DNA of 64,000 nt from Okeania sp. KiyG1 (GCF_014132355.1 NZ_BLZO01000066.1:1-64000), one strand, 5' to 3'; numbered from the stretch's first letter, positions 36,802 to 47,519 are shown. Program-made: numbers and translations. Notes: generated by a model not told the origin, from the sequence alone.

Positions 36802-38060
36802 GTGATGGGGATAAAATTTGGGATGAATTAGATAGTATCTACGACCGATGGGGTATAAAGGAAATTCCCTTTTCGGAAAGTGCTTCAACTATTGGTCAAG
36901 CCAAAATCCAAGAAGTTTTTACAGGTCGGACAAAAGAACTCAGAGAAGTTCTCCACCTATTCCGGGGTAGCGAGAGAAAACGCTTGCTAGTTTATGGGTG
37001 GATCGGGATTGGTAAAACAGCATTTATTCTAGAAATTTTAGGTATTTTAGAACGTAAGACTAAAAATACTATTACTGCTTATATTAGTTTACCTCAAGGA
37101 ATAGATTTAGCTACCGCAGCTTTAATTGCTTTAGCTCGTGAAATGGAAGATGATGAATGGGCCCAACAACAATTAAATCAAATGGGATTACGTCCTCAAA
37201 AAGCTCTGCGCAAAAGGAAAATTAAGGGCAAAGGAGGTCTTCCTGTTGCTAGTGTAGAAGTAGAAGAAGAAGTTACCGCCATTCAAAAACCTCAGTTTCC
37301 CAGTCTCAGTTTTGAAGACTTACTGCAACGAGCTTTAGAAAAGAGCGATCGCGTAGTTATTGCTATCGACGATCTAGACAAACAAGACCCTGCAAAGGTT
37401 AGACAGTTATTACTAGATGCTCAAGGAATTTTAAAATCAGGAGCGTGGTTTATTCTTACAGGTCATCCTTTTGGCATAACACGAGACATTTTAATTGCGG
37501 AGCGTGGATTATTCGATCTTGCTCTCAAACTTGAAGAAATGGAGATGGATACTACTTATGAAATGCTAGTCAAATATCTGAATAGTGCGCGACCAAAAGA
37601 ATCTCAGCTTGCTTTAGATGATCCTGAAGCAGTTGCCCCATTCACTCCCGAAACTGCTAGACTTTTGTGCGAACGATCTGGTGGTGTTCCCCGGTGGTTA
37701 AACCGCTTGGGTAGATATATATTACAGAAAGCTGCCGAATTAGGTGCAAAGATCATTACACCAGAAATTTTACAGCAGGGGTTAGCTGATGCAGAGCAAA
37801 AAGTGGGAGGACAGTCGGGATTAACTCCTCAAGATTTCATTGTATTAGAGGTAGTATTAGAAAAAGGCATTTTATCAGATGCAAATGTCACTATTGATGA
37901 TTTACAAAAAATAAAAGTTAATACATTTAGTGAAATTTTGCCAATCTTAGACAAATTAATTCAACGAGACTTACTTCGTAGGTTGCCTAGCGATCGTACT
38001 GCTGAATATGCTGCAACTCCACTTTTGTTACCTCCAAGCAATGAGGAAAAAGAAGATTAG
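36798..38060 (+). CDS. Orc1/Cdc6-like or STAND-like AAA ATPase with winged helix
   Basis: 420 residues. Walker A GWIGIGKT (67-74), Walker B VVIAIDDLDKQD (186-197), sensor-like ILTGHPFG (219-226), and a Cys/Gly element LLCERSGGVPRWLNRLGRYIL of AAA ATPases close to Orc1/Cdc6 and STAND families. The last about 80 residues (GLTPQDFIVLEVVLEKGILSDANVTIDDLQ...ILPILDKLIQRDLLRRL) look like a winged helix. A ribosome site AAGGAG is 11 bases before the ATG, which overlaps the old TPR stop. Function is unknown: signalling ATPase with TPR partner, or a DNA-binding initiator-like protein acting at the adjoining dyad array. Confidence 0.72.
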   Translation: MSDGDKIWDELDSIYDRWGIKEIPFSESASTIGQAKIQEVFTGRTKELREVLHLFRGSERKRLLVYGWIGIGKTAFILEILGILERKTKNTITAYISLPQGIDLATAALIALAREMEDDEWAQQQLNQMGLRPQKALRKRKIKGKGGLPVASVEVEEEVTAIQKPQFPSLSFEDLLQRALEKSDRVVIAIDDLDKQDPAKVRQLLLDAQGILKSGAWFILTGHPFGITRDILIAERGLFDLALKLEEMEMDTTYEMLVKYLNSARPKESQLALDDPEAVAPFTPETARLLCERSGGVPRWLNRLGRYILQKAAELGAKIITPEILQQGLADAEQKVGGQSGLTPQDFIVLEVVLEKGILSDANVTIDDLQKIKVNTFSEILPILDKLIQRDLLRRLPSDRTAEYAATPLLLPPSNEEKED

Positions 38061-38095
38061 ACATCTCCTCCAAAAGAGGGATTCAATAATTAATA

Positions 38096-38186
38096 CAGGA
38101 CTTACGCAGACACTCTACATATAGTGAGGGCGAATACCATTCGCCCCTACAGATGGTGTTTTAAATGTCAATTTGCGTAAGTCCTG
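38096..38186. mobile_element. MITE family 1 copy bordering the satellite
   Basis: CAGGACTTACGCA to TGCGTAAGTCCTG, 91 bp, with gagggcgaataccattcgcc inside. Its right end is followed at once by the first unit of the 106/107-bp array. No clear target duplication remains. Confidence 0.75.
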
Positions 38187-38189
38187 TGT

Positions 38190-40370
38190 ATATAAATAAA
38201 AATAACTATTGGACAATAGATAAATTAAATATTAATCTCCTGAAACTCAGCGATCGCTCTCGCGGAACGGATGTTCTATCACTTGAGTGTGACTGTATAT
38301 AAATAAAAATAACTATTAGACAATAGTTAAATCAAATATCCATCTGCTGAGACTGAGCGATCGCTCTCGCGGAACGGATGTTCTATCGCTTGAGTGTGAC
38401 TGTATATAAATAAAAATAACTATTGGACAATAGTTAAATCAAATATCCATCTGCTGAGACTGAGCGATCGCTCTCGCGGAACGGATGTTCTATCACTTGA
38501 GTGTGACTGTATATAAATAAAAATAACTATTAGACAATAGTTAAATCAAATATCCATCTGCTGAGACTGAGCGATCGCTCTCGCGGAACGGATGTTCTAT
38601 CGCTTGAGTGTGACTGTATATAAATAAAAATAACTATTGGACAATAGTTAAATCAAATATTAATCTCCTGAAACTCAGCGATCGCTCTCGCGGAACGGAT
38701 GTTCTATCACTTGAGTGTGACTGTATATAAATAAAAATAACTATTGGACAATAGTTAAATCAAATATTAATCTCCTGAAACTCAGCGATCGCTCTCGCGG
38801 AACGGATGTTCTATCGCTTCTGTTGACTATATATAAATAAAAATAACTATTGGACAATAGTTAAATCAAACATTAATCTGCTGAAACTCAGCGATCGCTC
38901 TCGCGGAACGGATGTTCTATCGCTTCTGTTGACTGTATATAAATAAAAATAACTATTGGACAATAGTTAAATCAAACATTAATCTGCTGAAACTCAGCGA
39001 TCGCTCTCGCGGAACGGATGTTCTATCGCTTCTGTTGACTATATATAAATAAAAATAACTATTGGACAATAGTTAAATCAAACATTAATCTGCTGAAACT
39101 CAGCGATCGCTCTCGCGGAACGGATGTTCTATCGCTTCTGTTGACTATATATAAATAAAAATAACTATTGGACAATAGTTAAATCAAACATTAATCTGCT
39201 GAAACTCAGCGATCGCTCTCGCGGAACGGATGTTCTATCGCTTCTGTTGACTATATATAAATAAAAATAACTATTGGACAATAGTTAAATCAAACATTAA
39301 TCTGCTGAAACTCAGCGATCGCTCTCGCGGAACGGATGTTCTATCGCTTCTGTTGACTATATATAAATAAAAATAACTATTGGACAATAGTTAAATCAAA
39401 CATTAATCTGCTGAAACTCAGCGATCGCTCTCGCGGAACGGATGTTCTATCGCTTCTGTTGACTATATATAAATAAAAATAACTATTGGACAATAGTTAA
39501 ATCAAACATTAATCTGCTGAAACTCAGCGATCGCTCTCGCGGAACGGATGTTCTATCGCTTCTGTTGACTATATATAAATAAAAATAACTATTGGACAAT
39601 AGTTAAATCAAACATTAATCTGCTGAAACTCAGCGATCGCTCTCGCGGAACGGATGTTCTATCGCTTCTGTTGACTATATATAAATAAAAATAACTATTG
39701 GACAATAGTTAAATCAAACATTAATCTGCTGAAACTCAGCGATCGCTCTCGCGGAACGGATGTTCTATCACTTGAGTGTGACTGTATATAAATAAAAATA
39801 ACTATTGGACAATAGTTAAATCAAATATCCATCTGCTGAGACTGAGCGATCGCTCTCGCGGAACGGATGTTCTATCACTTGAGTGTGACTGTATATAAAT
39901 AAAAATAACTATTGGACAATAGTTAAATCAAATATCCATCTGCTGAGACTGAGCGATCGCTCTCGCGGAACGGATGTTCTATCGCTTCTGTTGACTATAT
40001 ATAAATAAAAATAACTATTGGACAATAGTTAAATCAAACATCCATCTCCTGAAACTCAGCGATCGCTCTCGCGGAACGGATGTTCTATCGCTTCTGTTGA
40101 CTATATATAAATAAAAATAACTATTGGACAATAGTTAAATCAAACATCCATCTCCTGAAACTCAGCGATCGCTTTCCTCTGATATCTAAATTCAACATAA
40201 CTATTGGACAATAGTTAAATCAAACATCAATCTGCCGAAACTCAGCGTTCGCTTTCCTGTGACTGTATATAAATAAAAATAACTATTGGACAATAGTTAA
40301 ATCAAACATCCATCTCCTGAAAATCAGCGATCGCTTGACTGTGACTTTATCTAAACTCAACATAACTATG
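38190..40370. repeat. Satellite array: 21 units of 106/107 bp with dyad symmetry
   Basis: The dyad AACTATTGGACAATAGTT (8-bp arms, 2-bp loop) recurs at 38204, 38311, 38418, 38525, 38632, 38739, 38845, 38951, 39057, 39163, 39269, 39375, 39481, 39587, 39693, 39800, 39907, 40013, 40119, 40199 and 40281, with a partial at 40364. Two near-matches (38311, 38525) have A for G in the loop. Each full unit also has a HIP1-containing AGCGATCGCT palindrome and a GAAC-GGAT-GTTC dyad. The last three spacings shrink to 80, 82 and 83 bp by loss of the GAAC dyad. Two subtypes exist (107 bp with cttgagtgtgac, 106 bp with cttctgttgac) and appear in blocks. There is no open reading frame and spacer content is constant, so it is not CRISPR. 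Confidence 0.95.
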
Positions 40371-40550
40371 GCTTGCTGATTAAATCAAACTAGGGCTGTA
40401 AAAGTTCTCACAAAATCATTTTCCGTGTTTTTTTCCTAAAAACATCTTCCCTGTTCCCTGTTCCTTGTTCCCTACTGTTACAAAAAGTCTATATCTTTTT
40501 CGGAGATGTATAATAATTGTAGGTAAAAATTATCTTCAAATCAGACAAAC

Positions 40551-43500
40551 ATGATTCTTAAATATTGGAAACATTTTTTACTAGGATTATTCCTAGCTTT
40601 TGCCATTGCAGCTTGTGGTTTTTTTAACACAAGTTCAAAACAGGCAAAATTACCTATGGTAGACCTAATAATTACTCCTCCACTACCGGAGTGGATAGAA
40701 CAAATTAGTCCGACGGGAGAAGCAGAACTTTTAAGTCAAATTCGGATTCGGTTTAAAGAAGCTTTAATTCCTTTGGAAACTTTAGATTCTCTAGAACAAC
40801 AGGAGAAACTTAAAAAGTTTGAAATTTTCCCAGAATTACCGGGTGAATTTCGATTTTTGACTCCGAAAATGGTTGGTTTTCAACCTGCGGAGGCTTTGCC
40901 AAAGTCTACGCGAGTAAAGGTTACTTTGAAGGCTGGTTTATCCGACCTGAAAAATAATCAATTAGATGAAGATTTGGCTTGGACTTTCAATACTGAACCA
41001 GTTAAATTAACGAATTTACCAACTACTAAGCAGCAAAATAGAAGACCACAACCAATTGATATAAATCCGACGTTAAATTTTACTTCAAATGTGGAGTTGG
41101 ATGTAAGTTCAATTGAGGAAAATTTAAAATTTTTACCAGCAGGAGAAACAGAAACTTTACCTTTGACGGTTAGTTTAGAAACATTGGAAACTAATGAAGA
41201 GGAAGAAGAAGTTTTTACAGAAGAATTTGACTCTTCATTCCGTCAGTGGAATTATTTAATTACTCCTCAAGCTACTCTAGAAAAGGGTACTAAATATCGT
41301 CTGGAATTTGACTCAGGAATTGAACCTGTAAAAGGTAATTTACCTAGTCAAACACCTTTTGTCAGTGAAGTAGAAACTTATTCTGCTTTTGAATTTTCTG
41401 AACTGAAATTTTCCCAGGGTGGCGGCAGATTTGTTAAAGGTAATCCTATGTTGGAATTTAATCATGGTGTTGTACCTGAATCAGCATTAGAAAATATTAC
41501 GATTGAACCGGAACCAAAAGAGACAAAAAATCTGATTCAAGCTTATGATGACTATAACATTGTTAGTTTCAATCCTTGGGCGTTAGAACCAGATACAAAC
41601 TATACAATTACTATCGGCGCTAATCTCAAAGATAAATTCGGGCAAGTATTAGAAAAGCCTGTTGTTTTAAATTATCAAACAGGGGATTTAGTCGGAAATC
41701 TTTCGGTACCTGCGGGATTACATATATTTCCTTCTAGTCAGGATTTACAATTAAATATTTCTACAGTAAATTTGCCAGAGTCGGAATACAAAGCGGCTTA
41801 TCAAGTTGTTAAACCAACAGATTTGGTTTACGCAGAATCGGCTTATCCCAGAAGAGATAGAAAAAATTTATTACCAGCAAATGAAAAGTGGAAAAATTAC
41901 GCTGTTTCTGGAGAAAAAAACCAGATTAAAGAAGTAGCAGTTCCTCTCAGAGAACAACTAGGCGGTCAGACAGGAATGTTGGCTTATGGAGTAAAAGCAC
42001 GGACGAGTTCTTATCAAGAAAATGGTGAACAAAAATGGCAAGAACCAAAATTTTATGGATTGGTACAACTGACTAATTTGGGAGTATTTGCTCAGTGGTT
42101 TCCAGAGTCGGGAATTATTCGGGTAAATCATTTGGATGATGGTGCGCCAGTTGTGGCGGATGTGGAGATTTATCAATCTCAATTAAATGCTAAATCTCAA
42201 CCTAAAGCTACTGCTTGTGCCACGGGAAAAACTGATAAAAATGGTTTACTTGCCCTCAATAAAACGGACTTACAAAAATGTATGAATGGTCGGCGTTTTT
42301 CCCAAGCACCGGAATTATTAGTAATTGCCAAAGAAAAGGAAGATTGGGCTTTTGCTAGAACGAAAGAATATAGTGGTACTTATGGTTATGGGATTTATTC
42401 TGGTTGGGATAGTGGCAAGGCTGAGTCGCGGGGTACTATTTTTTCTGATAGAGAACTTTATCAACCAGGGGAAAAAGTTTGGTTGACTGGAGCTGCTTAT
42501 TATTTGGAAAATGGTAACTTGAAACAAGCGGAAAATATGGATTATCAAGTAACTATAAATAATCCAGATGGAAATAAGACAAATTTAGGTACTCAGACTA
42601 CTAATAAATTTGGTACTTTCTCTCTAGAAATTCCTCTAGATAATAATCAACCACTCGGTTTTTACAATGTGGAGGCTAAGGGAGAAAATGGCATAGAATT
42701 TTACGGAGAATTTCGCGTTGCTGAATTTAAACCACCTAATTTTCAGGTAGACCTAAAACTGAATAGAGAAGTTGCTTTGATTAATGAACAAATAGTGGCG
42801 GAAGCTGAAAGTAATTATTTGTTTGGTTCTCCAGTACAAGGAGCAAAGGCTAAATATTATGTAACTCGCCAAAAGACAGAATTTACTCCTGAAAATTGGC
42901 AAGAATTTTCTTTCGGTCGTCAATGGTTTTGGCCGGAAGAAACACCGACTATTCCTAATAATGTATTGGAAAAAAATGTGGTGTTAGATAATAAAGGTGG
43001 GGATAATCAAATATTTACTGTCGGAAAAGACTTGCCATACCCAATGACTTATCGAGTAGATGTGGAAGTGACAGATATATCTAATCTTTCTGTGGCAGAT
43101 ACTCAAACATTTACTGCTCTACCAAGTAACAAATTAATAGGTCTAAAAAGTAAATTTGTGGCCGATGCTAATAAAAATTTTCCGGTAGAAGTTATTGTCA
43201 CCGACTCTCAAGGAAAACCACTTTCTGGGGAAAATATTCAACTGGAATTACAACAAATGGAATATAGCAGCGTCACTCAAGTAGTGGCAGGTAGTCGCAA
43301 CCCAAAATATCAAGTCGAATATAAAACTGTTGCGAGCCAGAAAGTCAAAAGCGACAATAAACCCAAAACCGTCAACCTCACCCCCCCAGAATCAGGTAGT
43401 TATCGCATCCGCGCTAATTTTGCCAATGCTGAAAATGACATTACTGGCACCGATATTCAAATTTGGGCAACTGGAACAAACCGCGTTTATTGGGGAGGTC

Positions 43501-46256
43501 GCAACGAAGACCGTCTGGAAATTAAACTCGACAAAGACACCTACAAACCAGGAGAAACAGCAACCGCTTTAATTCAGTCGCCCTATCCAGAAGGGGAATT
43601 ATATTTTGCCGTCGTCCGCGACAAACCACTGTATGAAAAAATCGTCAAAGTTATAGGTGGTGCGCCAGAAATTCAGTTTCAAGTGACAGAAGATATGTTG
43701 CCCAATGCTGCGGTAGAAGCAGTATTAGTGCGGCAAGGTCAACCACTCGCAGAAGTGGAACCGGGAACTGTGGAAAATTTGATGAAAGTTGGTTTTACTC
43801 CATTCAAAATTAATTTGGCAGACAAATACTTAAATGTAGAAGTCACACCCCAAGATCCTGAAACACAACCGGGAGCTATGCAGACTGTGGAATTGGCAGT
43901 TAAAAATAATCAAGGGCAACCTACTAAAGGTCAGTTTACGGTAATGGTCGTAAATGAAGCAGTCTTGCAACTAAGCGGTCATCGTCCCCCAGACTTAGTC
44001 GAGACCGTTTACGCTGAACAACCAATATCAACCACCTTCAACGATAACCGTCCCGAAGTACAAATGGAGGCCATGTCATCCGCTCTGAGAAAAGGTTGGG
44101 GTTATGGCGGCGGCATATCATCTGCTGCATCTAGCACCCGCATTCGTACAGACTTTCAATCTTTAGCTTATTACAACGGTTCTGTAATTACAGATAATAA
44201 AGGTAAGGCAACGGTGACATTTAAAATGCCAGACGATCTGACAACTTGGCGCGTGATGACTGTTGCCACAGATGGGAATTTGCATTTTGGCAACGGGGAA
44301 GCAACTTTTGTCACGACTCAACCATTAATGTTAAATCCAGTTTTGCCTCAGTTTGCTCGTATCGGCGATAAATTTGAGGGTGGCGTAACAGTTACGAATA
44401 ATACTGGCAAAAAAGGAAATCTGAAAATAGATGGGGAAGTTAGTCAGAATATTTTATTTGCCGAAAATTCCCAAACTACCCAAATTTTTCAAACCAGGAC
44501 AGACTCAGGCACCAACGCTTACCGTTTCCCGATGGAAGCAAAACAAGCGGGTGAGGCAAAAGTGCAATTTACCACTGACCTGAATAACCGCAACACAGAT
44601 GGGTTTGAAATTTCATTACCCGTGCAGTCCTTAGCAGCAAGTGAAAGTGTTGTAGAGTCTGGAACAACTGACTCTCAAGTGCAAATTCCACTGAATATTA
44701 CAGAGAATGTAATGCCAGATGTCGGAGGTCTAGAAATTTCCATAGCAAGTACATTAATACCAGAAATTACAGCCCCCGCAAAAGCAGTGTTGAAAAAAGA
44801 CCAATTACCATTTTTAGAGCCTACCGCCAGTCAATTAGCGATCGCCTCCAACCTCCAAATATTGGGTGAGAAATACGAACAAGCATTTGTAGACTTCAAC
44901 CCAGAACAACAGGCAAAACAAGCATTAGAAAAATTAGAAAAGTTGCAACTGCCAGACGGAGGTTTTGGTTATTATCCAGGATGGGAAAAATCCAATCCTT
45001 ATCTAACACCCTATGCAGCAGAAGCGATCGCCCAAGCCAAAAAAGCATTTCCAGATTTAGTAAATGAGGAAATGGTAAGTAGTCTGCGGAATTACTTAAA
45101 CGACATTTTGGCAGACCCAGGCAAAGATGAATATTGCAGCGAACAACTCTGTAAAAATCAAGTGCGCTTAGACCTTTTAATGGCATTGTCAGAATTAGGC
45201 GACACCCGCAATAGCTTCCTATCAGATATTTATCAACAACGGGAGAAATTATCTCAGGTAGACCAAATAAAACTAGCGCGCTATATATCCACCTTCCCCA
45301 AATGGCGCAAACAGTCAGCAGAAATGTATAACGAAATTCAGGAAAGCGTCTATGAAACCGGACGTAGTGCCACATTGAATATACCGCAAACCTGGGGATG
45401 GCTCAATTCAACCACCGCTGCTCAAGCACAAGCATTGCAACTATTTATTACCCGCGATGCCAAACCAGAAATATTAGACCGACTATTACAAAGTCTGCTC
45501 AACCTCCGACGCGATGGCACCTGGCACACAACCTATGATAACGCCCAAGCATTGACAGCATTAGTTACTTATAGCAATACCCAACCAGCACCACCGAATT
45601 TTGTCGCCACCGCAAAATTATCCGGTCAACAATTAGATGCTGCCCGTTTTCAAGGTTATGAAAATCCAAATCTCTCTTTGAATGTAGCAATGGATGGGTT
45701 GCCAAAAGGAGAATCAGATTTAGTCTTGGAAAAATCTGGAGAAGGCAAATTGCACTATTTAGTCGAATACAGTTATCGTCTCCCAGGAAACCAACCAGGA
45801 AAGTATAACGGTTTGCGAGTAGCACGGGAAATTCGTTTGGCAAATGAAGAGGAAATTTTGCAACGCATGGATCTATCTGAAGTGACGTTACCATTAGATG
45901 TCAGTGCAGGGCAAGTCTTTGATATTGGCATCGAGGTTATTACAGACCGCCCCGTAGACCATGTAATTATTCGTGATCCACTGCCAGCAGGTTTAGAAGC
46001 AGTTGACACCAGTTTCCAAACCGCCACTTCTGCAGTGAAGGCAAAAGCAGATAGTTGGCAAATAGGATATCAACAGATATATCGCGATCGAGTCGAAGCT
46101 TATGCAGACCGTTTAAACCCCGGTGTGTATAGCTTACATTATTTGGTTAGGTCAGTGACTCCCGGAACATTTATTTGGCCTGGAGCAGAGGCGCGGTTAC
46201 AATATGGGCCCGAAGAATTTGGGCGATCGGCAACAGCTACATTAGTTGTGAAGTAG
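40551..46256 (+). CDS. Alpha-2-macroglobulin family lipoprotein without thioester
   Basis: 1901 residues. The signal peptide ends in a lipobox (AIAAC, Cys22), so it is a lipoprotein of the cell envelope. MG-type domains include TIFSDRELYQPGEKVWLTG and KLDKDTYKPGETATALI; the A2M core motif is around FKMPDDLTTWRVMTVATDG. The thioester site that is CxEQ in protease-trapping members is FLEPTAS at 1421-1427 here, so the reactive bond cannot form. A helical TED-like region and a C-terminal receptor-like domain (GVYSLHYLVRSVTPG) follow. Bacterial A2Ms without thioester are known (YfaS type). Family is certain; a protective, non-covalent protease-binding role is inferred. Confidence 0.9.
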   Translation: MILKYWKHFLLGLFLAFAIAACGFFNTSSKQAKLPMVDLIITPPLPEWIEQISPTGEAELLSQIRIRFKEALIPLETLDSLEQQEKLKKFEIFPELPGEFRFLTPKMVGFQPAEALPKSTRVKVTLKAGLSDLKNNQLDEDLAWTFNTEPVKLTNLPTTKQQNRRPQPIDINPTLNFTSNVELDVSSIEENLKFLPAGETETLPLTVSLETLETNEEEEEVFTEEFDSSFRQWNYLITPQATLEKGTKYRLEFDSGIEPVKGNLPSQTPFVSEVETYSAFEFSELKFSQGGGRFVKGNPMLEFNHGVVPESALENITIEPEPKETKNLIQAYDDYNIVSFNPWALEPDTNYTITIGANLKDKFGQVLEKPVVLNYQTGDLVGNLSVPAGLHIFPSSQDLQLNISTVNLPESEYKAAYQVVKPTDLVYAESAYPRRDRKNLLPANEKWKNYAVSGEKNQIKEVAVPLREQLGGQTGMLAYGVKARTSSYQENGEQKWQEPKFYGLVQLTNLGVFAQWFPESGIIRVNHLDDGAPVVADVEIYQSQLNAKSQPKATACATGKTDKNGLLALNKTDLQKCMNGRRFSQAPELLVIAKEKEDWAFARTKEYSGTYGYGIYSGWDSGKAESRGTIFSDRELYQPGEKVWLTGAAYYLENGNLKQAENMDYQVTINNPDGNKTNLGTQTTNKFGTFSLEIPLDNNQPLGFYNVEAKGENGIEFYGEFRVAEFKPPNFQVDLKLNREVALINEQIVAEAESNYLFGSPVQGAKAKYYVTRQKTEFTPENWQEFSFGRQWFWPEETPTIPNNVLEKNVVLDNKGGDNQIFTVGKDLPYPMTYRVDVEVTDISNLSVADTQTFTALPSNKLIGLKSKFVADANKNFPVEVIVTDSQGKPLSGENIQLELQQMEYSSVTQVVAGSRNPKYQVEYKTVASQKVKSDNKPKTVNLTPPESGSYRIRANFANAENDITGTDIQIWATGTNRVYWGGRNEDRLEIKLDKDTYKPGETATALIQSPYPEGELYFAVVRDKPLYEKIVKVIGGAPEIQFQVTEDMLPNAAVEAVLVRQGQPLAEVEPGTVENLMKVGFTPFKINLADKYLNVEVTPQDPETQPGAMQTVELAVKNNQGQPTKGQFTVMVVNEAVLQLSGHRPPDLVETVYAEQPISTTFNDNRPEVQMEAMSSALRKGWGYGGGISSAASSTRIRTDFQSLAYYNGSVITDNKGKATVTFKMPDDLTTWRVMTVATDGNLHFGNGEATFVTTQPLMLNPVLPQFARIGDKFEGGVTVTNNTGKKGNLKIDGEVSQNILFAENSQTTQIFQTRTDSGTNAYRFPMEAKQAGEAKVQFTTDLNNRNTDGFEISLPVQSLAASESVVESGTTDSQVQIPLNITENVMPDVGGLEISIASTLIPEITAPAKAVLKKDQLPFLEPTASQLAIASNLQILGEKYEQAFVDFNPEQQAKQALEKLEKLQLPDGGFGYYPGWEKSNPYLTPYAAEAIAQAKKAFPDLVNEEMVSSLRNYLNDILADPGKDEYCSEQLCKNQVRLDLLMALSELGDTRNSFLSDIYQQREKLSQVDQIKLARYISTFPKWRKQSAEMYNEIQESVYETGRSATLNIPQTWGWLNSTTAAQAQALQLFITRDAKPEILDRLLQSLLNLRRDGTWHTTYDNAQALTALVTYSNTQPAPPNFVATAKLSGQQLDAARFQGYENPNLSLNVAMDGLPKGESDLVLEKSGEGKLHYLVEYSYRLPGNQPGKYNGLRVAREIRLANEEEILQRMDLSEVTLPLDVSAGQVFDIGIEVITDRPVDHVIIRDPLPAGLEAVDTSFQTATSAVKAKADSWQIGYQQIYRDRVEAYADRLNPGVYSLHYLVRSVTPGTFIWPGAEARLQYGPEEFGRSATATLVVK

Positions 46257-46297
46257 GATGTGACTTTAGGGTTTTAGGGTGTGCAATGCATACCCTA

Positions 46298-46525
46298 ATT
46301 AGGGCTTGCTGATTAAATCAGAAAGTTTTGAAAAATAAAGGTTTCAGCCTTTTTAAAACCAAAAAAGTGCCAGCTTTTAGGTCTAAAAAGCTCAAAAAGT
46401 TAGCATTTTGAGCAGATAAGGACAGAAAAATCAGGGGACAATTCTTCCTCCTACCTCCTCTATAATTCCCCTAACTCCTGACTCCTGACTCCTGACTCCT
46501 ACCCCCACCGGAGACGGATGTCTTT
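46298..46525. mobile_element. MITE family 3 copy
   Basis: Begins attagggcttgctgattaaat and contains the aaaagtgccagcttttaggt and agttagcattttgagc words seen near 27710, followed by cctactcctgactcc repeats and a gtcttttcccc end. The opposite inverted end is poorly preserved. A fragment of the same left end is at about 40371 (gcttgctgattaaatc). Confidence 0.5.
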
Positions 46526-46542
46526 TCCCCTTACATTCACAG

Positions 46543-47109
46543 CTAAATTAACTTTGCTTTCTGGAAAATTTGCAGAGGAGTTAAACTTAACTCAGGTAAT
46601 AAATCATCCCCTAAACTATCTTCCCCTTGCTTCGTTTGTGGAGGAGAATCTGGATAAAAAACGGTGATTTTCTTAACTTCTGTATCAATTAACCAAACAA
46701 GGGATACCCCTGCTTTTAGATAAGCTTCCGCTTTCTCACTAAGGTTACTAAAAGATTGAGCAGGTGATATAATTTCTATGACTAATTCAGGGGGAATGGG
46801 GCAAGCATCATCTTCTAATTCAATCTCCCCTAACTTATCATAAGATATATAGAGTAAGTCTGGAATCGGACACCAATCTTTGTCATCTCGTTTTAAGCGA
46901 ACACACCATTCGATACCAACTTCCCCTTTATCTTGATTCCAATCTTCAAGAATTGAGGATAAAGCAAGTGTTACACGGGAATGAGAACGTTTGGGTGACA
47001 TTTTTTGAATTAATTCTCCATCGAAATATTCATACTTTTCACTAGCTAAAGGGGATGACAAAAATTCATCCAGTGTGAGCCTTTTTTCTTGGATAGCAGT
47101 CTTGGACAT
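46543..47109 (-). CDS. Uma2-family endonuclease
   Basis: 188 residues, typical of the large cyanobacterial Uma2 (DUF820) family with a PD-(D/E)XK fold. Signatures are LTLDEFLSSP, YEYFDGEL, CPIPDLLYIS (catalytic Asp), PPELVIEIISP (Glu-x-Ile) and KAEAYLKAGVSLVWLID. AGGAG lies ten bases before the ATG. The biological role of this expanded family is unclear. Monocistronic, and divergent in sequence from the triplicated Uma2 genes at 52399-54472. Confidence 0.88.
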   Translation of the reverse strand: MSKTAIQEKRLTLDEFLSSPLASEKYEYFDGELIQKMSPKRSHSRVTLALSSILEDWNQDKGEVGIEWCVRLKRDDKDWCPIPDLLYISYDKLGEIELEDDACPIPPELVIEIISPAQSFSNLSEKAEAYLKAGVSLVWLIDTEVKKITVFYPDSPPQTKQGEDSLGDDLLPELSLTPLQIFQKAKLI

Positions 47110-47237
47110 CCTTATAATTCTCCTAATTAATTAAGTAGAGTTAATACAGTATAATGTTCTTGACACTCTCACCGTTAAATCACAGCTCCTAGCTCCGCGC
47201 ATAACACTATGCAGATTTTTCAGCTTTGGGTTTCTTC

Positions 47238-47519
47238 TCAAACACGGTATAAAGTAATTTCTATATCAAGTCGTTTGAGAAAATCAAGTAGTTTCCCTTC
47301 ACTAAACCTTTGAAATTCTCCATTCATCAAATGAGATACTTCTGATGGAGAAATATTTAGAATTTCACTAATTTTATCCTGTTTAAGATGACGTTTTTTC
47401 AACAAACGTATTACCTGAATACCTATTTTTCCTCGTGTAAAAAGTTCGTTTGCATCGTCTAAAGCAATATCGGCAAATACATTACCACTACTTTCTTCAA
47501 AAATTTGCTCTTGTCTCAT
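47238..47519 (-). CDS. XRE-family helix-turn-helix protein (antitoxin-like)
   Basis: 93 residues. The HTH is VIRLLKKRHLKQDKISEILNISPSEVSHLMNGEFQRFSEGKLLDFLKRLD, as in HigA-type antitoxins that pair with Gp49/HigB-like toxins. No toxin gene is adjacent: downstream is a 128-bp gap and upstream is the divergent small gene at 47568, 48 bp away. It therefore seems an orphan, or a regulator of the divergent pair. Confidence 0.8.
   Translation of the reverse strand: MRQEQIFEESSGNVFADIALDDANELFTRGKIGIQVIRLLKKRHLKQDKISEILNISPSEVSHLMNGEFQRFSEGKLLDFLKRLDIEITLYRV

Noticed and set aside
38190-40370. CRISPR array
   Set aside because: The sequence between the dyads is the same in every unit; there are no unique spacers and no cas genes.
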